The position numbers and the translations under genes were made by a program. Shown piece after piece: positions 56,116-64,000 of a stretch of DNA of 64,000 nt; the stretch's first letter is position 1, and the number at the start of each line of letters is the position of its first letter. The notes beneath the pieces are model-generated. The model worked only from the letters and a program-made list of their open reading frames with translations. It made no database searches and was not told the DNA's origin. Origin of the DNA: Gymnopus androsaceus JB14. Lineage: Eukaryota; Basidiomycota; Agaricomycetes; Agaricales; Omphalotaceae. The stretch lies in assembly GCA_009733575.1 (NCBI GenBank), contig ML769611.1:51302-115301 (forward strand), in the 5' to 3' direction.

Positions 56116-56986
56116 TTTATTCTATAGTGTGACATGTGTCACACTTGCTATGTTAAGGTGTATGAATACGGCAATGGTCAGGTGTCTTGTTCAAAGGAAT
56201 GTGACATAGCTGTGACTATATCACATCAACCTGATGCTATCCAGATGATATTTCACAATATGTCTATTACCGTTAACATGTCACATAAGTTGTGACATGA
56301 TACTGTAACATTTGGAGGGGTGTCACTCAAACTATTAATAGGTGCCATACATTAGCACCTACTGTAGCTCTTTAACTGGCTTGAATAGTAACCATTAATA
56401 GTAGAACAAAAAGCCATGCACAGACTGCAAACCCATCACCTGAATATTTTCACTATTTTTCATGATTTTTTTCCGAATTATAGGGTCTAACAGTTGATTT
56501 TCCACTGTGACATATGTCACACTGTCACACTGTATTTACTCTATACCTTTTTCCTAGGTCTCCTCCTGGAATCCATCACCATAATAATCAAAACTTTAAT
56601 TCATAGTATATGTGACACTGTCACATGAGACTTGATGGTCGGAGTATCAGTACAGATAGGTTGGTAGGTGTAGATGAGAGTTTTACTATTGCTAGCATTG
56701 GGAAAAGTTTAATTCATCATGTGTGACAGTGTCACATCAATGTTGATGGAATCAGTAGAGGTTGGTTGTCCTATCTGGGTGAGACAGTCATCGCCACAGC
56801 TATCAATACCTATTTGGTAGCCAATACTAATGGGATATGGAATCCAGAGTGCCAGAGGTCCTGGCCCTATGGATTCCAGACTAGGCCCCTGGATTTCCTG
56901 TGGATTTCAATCATATTAGATACTGGATTGTCGCGCTTTGGACTATCTAACTAGTTATATATTCAGGCAGACTGGAATGGACTTGC

Positions 56987-57808
56987 ATGGACTTTATATT
57001 TCTGGATTTATTCATTAAAAAAGATGGCTTCAATAGATATGGAGCATAGACATACCCAATATAACGGTGCCTCTACACACTCCGCCCATTGAATGTATCC
57101 AATCTAACCAAATGTTGAGTGTTGTATTATGTGCGATAAATTAGCAGTCCTTACCTCCCAGGTCTCCGAACTAGCTTTCAACTTGGTTTTCGACTCAGTG
57201 GCCATGAACTTGGAAGTCGGAGATTGAACTTTGAAGTTTCGGGATAAAAACTGTGAACAGGAGATGAGCTCAGTGAGCAAATTCAGAGTAAATGGTTAGA
57301 TCTTACGAATGACCGCCAAGCTAAGCTCAGTGGATCATGCAAAGTTGGAAATGGAAAGATGTTGAAAGTCGGAATTTGTGAAAGTCGGAATTCGAAGCGC
57401 GTCGCGATTCCTGTGCGGGATCATGACATCATGATGCACAGCATCTCTACTAACTCTTCCTATACTTCAACAGCCAACAGCGCTCTGCCTCTGGGTTTAA
57501 TCCCGGTGCGGTTGGAGACCTGTCCAGCGCTCTGTGCTTAGTCCTCAAGCTGCAACAACTCTTGGAACGATCTGCCTCTAGGTTTAATCTCGGAGTGCAG
57601 AAACAGCCAACTCTGGAAGGAGTCAGCAGTCAATACAGCGCTCTGGACTTGATCATGGAACGCAGATAGCTCTCAGACAACAGGGACTGCGCGCGCCGCC
57701 CGGGCTGAGCGATTCTTTGGAGTGGTGGATAGGTGGGTAGCACCTAGTTGGAAACTATGGTGCGCATCTTGTTAATTTATCCTTTTTTTCTCTCATTATT
57801 TTGAACAG
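56987..57808. other. Non-coding stretch with degenerate CAGCGCTCTG repeats
   Basis: Between 57475 and 57670 the word CAGCGCTCTG recurs three times, with TTTAATCCCGG or a relative after two of them. A similar word (CAGTGCGCTCTGGGCTTAAT) occurs at 47907-47930. No gene was recognised. A plus-strand frame at 57359-57541 covers the repeats and lacks support. Confidence 0.4.
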
Positions 57809-58073
57809 GTACTTTGAGATGGGTCCAGTCTGGGCATACTGGCATATCCAATGGAGCATTTCTGTGGATGGCTTCAGCCGTGCATCGAAATCCGCCGACA
57901 TCCATTCACTGCTATTCTAACTCTTATATGGTCTTGAAGATGCTCTTTCGTTAAAACTTCCTCGAAATTCCACTGCCAAGGGCGCCTTTGAACATGCTGA
58001 CGTCTGGCTGCTTTTCGTTCGCAAATATGCTCCTCATGAGGGTGATGAAAATCTTGAGACGGAATACAAATAG
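57809..58073 (+). pseudogene. Uncharacterised gene fragment
   Basis: After a good acceptor (TTTGAACAG) one frame reads MGPVWAYWHIQWSISVDGF, meets one TAA (57917-57919) and continues as LLYGLEDALSLKLPRNSTAK then FEHADVWLLFVRKYAPHEGD to a stop at 58073. The amino-acid composition is protein-like, and the single stop suggests a recent loss. No family was recognised and the upstream exon was not found. Confidence 0.33.
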
Positions 58074-60320
58074 ATCTTTTTCTGTTCTTTTTCTGTTCTT
58101 TTACATGCGTGTTTTTGTCTTTTGTGTTTTGTTCTTAAGCTAATTGTCCAGATAGCCCTATCATCTCCAAAAGAGTCTTTGCCGTTGGCCCGTTCTGACT
58201 CCCACTGTCCTCGAAACTCAATCCTTCTTCCCTCAAATCTCCCACCTACCTTCCGTGGATGGACATTTCGGTTTGCTTATGATCTCGTAGGCATCTGTCG
58301 TTCGACTTCCGACACCGCAAGCATAAATGGTGATAATTTATCGTCAGCACAAGAGTTGTTCAGGTTGGTCATGCTATCCATCATTTATCGTCGAAATCTC
58401 ATCTTTCATCTACTCCCAAATAGCTCTCTGCCAACCTCGAAATGCACGGATCTCTCCCACCTCCGATCTCTACATACCATACCCAATTCCCCCACTGCTA
58501 TTCAACAGCTCAAATGATCCCATGCGGTCAATTTTTGGTGGAGGGAGAGAAGACAAGTGGAAGGAAGCTGCGCCGAGCGTGAGGTGCCCCGGTTAGAGTA
58601 TGGCCAGGGAATACGGCGTGTAAGCCAGTGGATGTTTTGATGTTTGATTTGGGACTTCGTTTGCTTTGCTTTGCATACATACACACTACTATTTGCCTAT
58701 AGAGGGACTGCATTCTTTATGTACAGATATTCTGTAATGTAAGCGCGCACTTGTTTTTCCTGAATCCGAATTGCCTGTTCAATGTACAACCACTACCATC
58801 GACACCTTGCGAGTGTTTGATGTTTTTGGTCTACTACTACTGCCACTGGGTCTTTGGAACAGTTATGTATTCAAACGTTCCGTGGTCTTGGCTGTGAATC
58901 CCTGTGAAGTGATATACGGTTAGCGACTGGTGAATGGCCAGTGAACAGCCAGTGAATGTCCATCCATTGCCCATCCATTGCCCATCCATTGCCCAAGCAT
59001 AGGGCAATGACTGCCTGTTTCTTTTCACAACCGTAAAATATAACATTTGACAGGGGCGAAAGGAACTGAAAAAGGAAATCTTTTACAAAGGAAAAATGAC
59101 ATATATTGCTTCCGAAATAGGTTCGGCAAAAGTTATTCATTTTTGGCAGGGAAATGAGCTGTGATATAGTTTATTTATCTCGCACAAAATAAAGGCTTTT
59201 GCTTTGGCAAAAACTTATAATTCTCAATACATTTTATGGTAGGGGAATCCATTGAAAAATATATTCTTTGATGGATCATTTTTTGGCAGAAATATATGAC
59301 ATTTAATCTAGGGGAAATTAGCTGAAAAATAGCTGGAAAAATAATATATTTTGCTAAGCCTTTTACGGGGGTAAAATACTGGGTTCCTGCCAGTGAGGGT
59401 CAGATAAGCAGCGTTGGAAGTGTTTCAATCTCGAAATGAGACTGGCACAACTTAAACTGCATACTTAGAGCCCAAAAACTGTAACCACCCCCCATGTAGC
59501 CATGGTGAGCCCGTAGTACCATGAGCAGTGAAAGAAATGCTACGCCGTGCCCTTGCTAGCGCATATGAACGCTGGTCTGCCAAAGAGACCTCTTCTGCAG
59601 GAGGTGAAAGTGGTTGCTCGCGCTCGTAATGAGCGTAAATCTCCAGCGGAAGGACTTTAGGAGAGAAACGGATCGAGCTATCCAAATGATGGAGCTATTA
59701 TTTCAAAAAATAAGCTGTACATGATGAAACCGAGCTATATTGAAGTTTTCTGTGGGTTTTTGTCACATAATCACATCTGATATAAAGAGAAGAAACTGGA
59801 ATAGAAAACTCTCTTACTGTATACATACTGTACAAAATACATTCCAACTATATATCTCTTCGTCATACATGAGATGAGCGATACCCCATTATAACAAATA
59901 GTTCTGGTCACTCAAAACATAGATAAATCGAGCAATGTCTTGAGTAGTGAGTCGAAAGAGTATGTTAGATTCTATGGTAATCCAAGCGTCTCAGTGCACA
60001 ACTACTAGAACTAATAAATTGACTAAAACAAGGCGATAAAGTATAACAAATCCTATAAAAAATCCAGTAGGCCTGCAAGACAGCCAGCCGGACATTACAC
60101 GTCGATACTTACAAGTCTTGGATACACTATCTTGGACTCCCTGCCTGAAGGCAACAGGCCACTAAACCACGAGCCGCTCATGCAACAAAGCACCTCGACC
60201 ACAGACAACGAGAACATTCTCGCGATATGCCTCTCACTTACGCGGTTGGTCTTAGGACTAAATAGTACTAAGAGCAAAAAATAGTACAGACCAAAAGAAA
60301 AGACAATAGTCAGAGCGAGG
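58074..60320. other. Non-coding or unrecognised sequence
   Basis: A plus-strand frame at 58122-58517 has no domain I know. A run of three CCATCCATTGC units is at 58957-58995. 59150-59380 is AT-rich with GGCAAAA words that may be a MITE relic. A minus-strand frame at 59452-59685 is unsupported. Confidence 0.35.
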
Positions 60321-62004
60321 ATGAAGGAATATATTCATCTTACAGAGGAGCCACGTCTAAGAGGCACCTGCATGACGTCTCACACGTATATCTATGGGGC
60401 TTATCTTAAACAATGTAACTTTAGCCTACAACAAAAAGCCATGTCACCCATCCTGACTCCGGCCCACCCAACACGCCTCCACCTCCTCCCCCGCTGCCCC
60501 GCCAACGCCCGCGGGAGTAGGTAACGTATCTTCACTCAATATCTCCACTTCAAACACCGTATTGCTCGCCTTACAACCCGGCTACGCCTAGAGCATCGTT
60601 GTTAACTTGGCTCCCCATTCTGCGCTGCAGCACTGATTCCGCGTTAGAGGAATGATATTCGCGGCTTTGTGGAGATCTAGTTGAACTAGAAAGCGGAAGG
60701 ATCTAGTAATGCGGTAGTGGAAGGCAGAAGATGTTTGAGTGTGGTGCGGCCGAGTGGTTAGCGTTATCTGGTAGACGAGGCGGGAGAGAGCGGAGTCCGA
60801 GGTGAATTCGACGGAGAAGCAAGGAGTCGTTTGAGACGCTATTAGGATACCTCATGGCCTGCGCCTTCCCTTGCCAACCGATCCTCCCCTTGTGAGCGTA
60901 AGACCCCTTAGAAGCCCGGGACCCAGTACTTCGCTACGGAGGTATCAGTAACTGTCGATCGCAAAAAGGTCTGGATATTTGCTAAAAAAATAAGAGCTTA
61001 GCAAGTGAGTAGTATCAAAGTAAGCCACACTCACTCTACGGTTGACGTAGATATTTTGTCCCAGTTCATCCGCTCTTTGGGTTGTGAACACTATTGGTAT
61101 GGTCTTAAGCTAGCGTTGAAAAACGGAAACACGATTAATTATCAAAGAGCAACACAGCTCCGCCAACCACTCCACTCCAAGCCGTCTGTCTTCTCAACAC
61201 TGCCCGAAGAATCAACTTCTGGCTGGGGGTCCAAACAGATCCATATTCGATCCACTCTCCCTGTTTAAACACAAACCTCGTCTGTATCGCCACAATTCGA
61301 CCTTGCTCCTCGCACTGACGACCCTGCTCCGTGTTCATTACCTAGGCGACGGGAATAACACGAGGCCAAGACTTGGTCATACAGCTGCTGCAAGTCTTGG
61401 TCAATGAGACTGGTGAAGATGGTCTGGTGTGGGCACCATATTGATAATAATTGCGTACGCTTTTCTATCTGTCCCCTGGGCCAAAAGTCGATTTCTCCTT
61501 CAATTCCGGCTGAAAAGACTACGACGACCCCAGCTTTGCGTGTAGGTGTTGTCGTGCGCAGCGTAAAAAGAGATTAGACCAGTGCAAAGAGTAAACCATG
61601 CAAACAATCATGACGTCGGTGAGAACGATAATACATGTGGCGGGTCTTCATTCCGACAGGGACTCTCCCGGTATTTTTCACTTCGAAGCGGTCTTGCAGC
61701 CTAAGCCCTTTTAATGGTCAGAGCATTCATTTGTATAGTTCTATATACGTCTAGCACACAACGATAAGGCACCGGATGAGATGCTCTTCCATTGGTCAAA
61801 AATGTCACGCACAGGACTTTTGACGGTGACTAATACTCGTGACATGAATGGGCGTCTTCAGCTCTGGGCGCCCGAGCAGCAACCAGAGCACGGCCATATA
61901 TCAGGTAACAATGCGTGCTAGATATGTGGCGATGGGTTGAGATTCTATTACTCCATTTTCAAGGGCCGAACTTAAAACATCTAAGGTGATTATGACAAAC
62001 ATTA
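60321..62004. other. Non-coding or unrecognised sequence
   Basis: Short frames on both strands resemble nothing known. A tRNA-like word at about 60741-60765 does not fold into a full tRNA. No repeat structure was seen. The end of this stretch is the 3' flank of the gene below. Confidence 0.35.
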
Positions 62005-64000
62005 CTATATATGCATTCTTCTAAAGACAGGGTAGCTGAACAAACAAGGAGTCTTGCTCATGAGGCAATGATGGCACTCATGGCGAGCACTGCTGGTGGA
62101 CTCAGGTGGCATTGAGCACTGCACTCCAATTCGAATGCAGTTGGTGCATGACACCAAGGGAAACTGCAGTTTAGGGAAAATGTTAGCGCGGCTCGGAAAA
62201 CGATGTACAGGAAAAGGAAACTTACAGGCTGCAGAGGAATGGTGCTGTGCACCAAGCTGTCCAGCGAGGCATGAAGTCTAACATGCTTGTTATCGTTGAA
62301 ATCCCCAGGAGCAGCAAAACGCTCCTGAAAACGAAAAGTTAGCAGAGGAATAAGCGGAAAAGGGGAGACTTACAGTGATCATCCGAACACCTTTTGTCTC
62401 AGGATAAGGCGTTCCCGCGGTGTTCGAAGTTTGTGCAGCCCGAGACTTGCCCCCACCCAGCGCCAGGACTGAGTCGTAACCAAACAAGGATGTATTCTGA
62501 CAGCCACCCTCAAGCCGAGGAAAGCCCGAGTCCTTGTCATGGCTGGACTGGCCCTTCTTGGACTTGGATGTATACGCGCTCGAGGAAATGGGCTTCGGAA
62601 CCAGCAAGGTTGGATATTCCAGCTAACAAAGGGAAGGAATTAGTAAAAAGAACTGAGGATATGCAAAGGGAACTTACCAGGGAAGAGCAAATGTGGACTG
62701 GCTGCTCAACAGCCTTGCCCACAAACTCAATCTTGTTGTCGATGGGAGAAGGATCTTCCTCAACATCAATGTCGTGGTCAGCATCCTCCTCCTCGGGCTC
62801 CTGTCCATCGTCATCCTCCTCCTCCTCCTGTCCATCGTCATCCTTGTTCTCGGACTCTATGGCCTCAAAGTTGATGAACATGTTGTCAACGAGAGTGTCC
62901 TCGCTTGGGTCGAAAAGGCGAGGGCTCGGCAAGAAACCGTGAATCCTGACTTGCTGTAAAAAGAAGAATATTAGTAAAGGAAAAGAAAAGGGGAAGGATA
63001 GGGGTACTCACCGAAAGACCCACATCCTGAGAACCGAGGAGGAGAAAAGAACAAGGAAGTCAGAAAATTGAACTCACAGACTGAAAGGAGGGAAAAACTT
63101 ACCTCGACGAGGTCGCTGATGATAAATGGCCTCCTCAGGAAAGAGCTCGTCCTGGGCAAAGCCCAGAGATGTCAGCTCGAAGTCAACCTCGAACTTGTGA
63201 TAATTGATGAGACCCCCCGAGATAAGCTTGGAAGGCGTCACGACAGGGCTCGACAGTCCAGGAATCTATATTGAGACGAAAACAAAGTAGTCAGAAATTG
63301 AGGTAGACCTAACAAGTTGACAAAAAGGGGGCTTACCTCATTGCCACCAATAAAGGTGTAAGTCAGAATGGGCTCCTCAATGAACCACTCCGTCTTATAC
63401 CGTTGGAGGTCCTTCTGAGCATACTGTCCCAACATCTGCATACAGAGCCGCTGGATGCTGAGCAAGAATGCTGTGGACCAAGTGGTGGCCATGTATTTGC
63501 CATACTTGGCTTTATAGGCAACCTAGGAGAAGCAAGAAATAAGCAAAAACCCGTGATGAAAGGTTAAACAAAAAGACTTACCATTCTGGGTGAATGCTTG
63601 TCGAAGAATGCAACCCAATCCGCCACCGAGATCTCCAGCTCCTCTCGCTTAGACTGGTGTTCCGCACAGGCGAAGATGCCCTGCAAGAATACGGTCTGTA
63701 GAAACCAGAACGAGACGAGCTGAGTGTCTTCTTACGAGAAAAACAGAGGTGATGGTCAGCCGAGATTGGACAAAATCAGTTAAATACAGGGAAAGCTTAC
63801 CAGTCAGAGGTAGCGAGACGATCTTGCTATTCTCGACAATCTGGCGAAGGCTGGAGGGAGGCTTGGCAACTGAGGTTGCCGAGGAAGAACCTCGAGACGG
63901 CCCAGCAGCACCACGAGCCCCACCACAAGCAGCAGGAAGGGTCGAGGACAAGAGTCCTGACCGACCAGGGCCAGTCAAACAAGAAGTTTGACCAGAAGTC
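62005..64000 (-). CDS. Intron-rich protein with C-terminal Zn2Cys6-like cluster, 5' end off the window
   Basis: Minus strand; it runs off the right edge. Exons from the stop: 62005-62163, 62226-62324, 62374-62622, 62678-62953, 63012-63026 (15 bases), 63103-63265, 63337-63522, 63582-63719, 63801 to beyond 64000. All introns are GT-AG and the frame stays open. The N-terminal visible part is Ser/Ala/Gly-rich. The middle is ordered (CAEHQSKREELEISVADWVA, IEEPILTYTFIGGNE, INYHKFEVDFELTSLGFAQD), followed by an acidic run (EEEEDDDGQEPEEEDAD). The last exon holds CTNCIRIGVQC and CHHCLMSKTPC: C-x2-C-x6-C-x13-C-x2-C-x6-C, the binuclear zinc cluster spacing with a long loop. Function unknown. The gene at 23.6 kb has a similar cluster at its other end. 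Confidence 0.68.

Larger units (their letters stand above)
53775..56977. mobile_element. Giant foldback (palindromic) element, 3.2 kb
   Basis: The left arm (53775 to about 54935) is repeated in inverse as the right arm (about 55800 to 56977). The arms share AATATATAACTAGTTAGATA at the outer end, the AGTGCCAGAGGTCCTGGCCC region, and long stretches of CACTGTCACA-type words. The 9-bp sequence TGGACTTGC directly flanks both ends (53766-53774, 56978-56986), as expected of Mutator-like elements. The middle 0.9 kb is tandem repeats. Both arms contain the same 62-codon frame (MSYLGETVI...), which exists twice only because of the inversion. No transposase is present. Confidence 0.82.

Noticed and set aside
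54544..56132. Proteins made of MDSLLYSGF/YCTLDS repeats on both strands
   Set aside because: They are translations of the 18-bp minisatellite, whose length is a multiple of three, so open frames arise automatically.
53800..56954. Pair of near-identical 62-codon frames (MSYLGETVI...)
   Set aside because: They exist twice because the foldback arms are inverted copies. There are no further exons or known domain.
60735..60830. tRNA-like sequence (GCGGCCGAGTGGTTAGCG)
   Set aside because: The D-arm word resembles a Leu or Ser tRNA, but I cannot pair an acceptor stem, and the expected GGTTCGAATCC T-arm is missing (GGTGAATTCGAC instead).

Overview
The window looks like a repeat-rich stretch of a mushroom-forming basidiomycete (Agaricomycete) nuclear genome. 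The coding sequence is cut by many short GT-AG introns of about 50-60 bases. The mobile elements belong to families typical of, or restricted to, Agaricomycetes: a KDZ transposon with a TET/JBP gene, DUF6589 remnants, PIF/Harbinger, Ty1/copia, Ty3/gypsy and a LINE tail. Diverged (TTAGGG)n-type telomeric repeats occur inside two of the elements. Very little of the window is ordinary host gene space. The clearest host-type gene is a C2H2 plus Zn2Cys6 transcription factor at 15.2-17.9 kb. No rRNA, tRNA or CRISPR array was found.

Layout. 0-5 kb: a decayed Ty1/copia element whose 3' LTR carries a CACTA-like hairpin element (itself carrying a solo LTR with a degenerate 5-bp duplication) and a Tourist-like MITE. 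5.7-10.1 kb: a PIF/Harbinger element with TTA target duplication, a Myb/SANT gene and a broken DDE transposase, into which a SEC14-type gene fragment has been captured. 10.4-14.6 kb: Tc1/mariner-type MITEs with TA duplications, including one copy that has shrunk by many tiny deletions. 15.2-17.9 kb: the transcription factor. 18.5-28.4 kb: a LINE tail, a gypsy gag relic, a TIR element with telomere-like repeats, a DUF6589 relic, a probable LTR, a decayed gene with an N-terminal Zn2Cys6-like cluster, and a gypsy integrase relic with two H2C2 domains.

29.7-33.1 kb: an NGN-KOW (SPT5-like) gene whose 5' end lies next to a 246-bp near-perfect palindrome. 33.7-36.7 kb: a WD40 plus C-terminal transmembrane gene split by a solo LTR with a perfect 5-bp duplication and by a second telomere-repeat TIR element. 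39.0-47.4 kb: the main find, an 8.4-kb KDZ transposon bounded by ~107-bp inverted repeats. All of its genes are on the minus strand: a KDZ transposase, an uncharacterised accessory gene with an internal repeat, and a TET/JBP-family 2-oxoglutarate/Fe(II) dioxygenase with intact catalytic motifs but a disrupted N-terminus.

47.8-53.7 kb: an uncharacterised gene, a GIY-YIG-like gene, a hairpin minisatellite and a conserved uncharacterised gene. 53.8-57.0 kb: a 3.2-kb giant foldback element with ~1.1-kb arms, dense tandem arrays at its centre and an apparent 9-bp target duplication. 57-62 kb: mostly non-coding sequence. 62.0-64.0 kb: the 3' part of an intron-rich gene ending in a second Zn2Cys6-like cluster; it runs off the right edge.

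How the parts relate: TET/JBP enzymes oxidise 5-methylcytosine, and mushroom transposons are usually silenced by cytosine methylation, so the KDZ-TET pairing suggests an element that carries its own methylation eraser. The in-frame stops seen in several of these coding regions are TGA, as expected from deamination of CGA or TGG codons, so the copy here appears to have been silenced and to be decaying.
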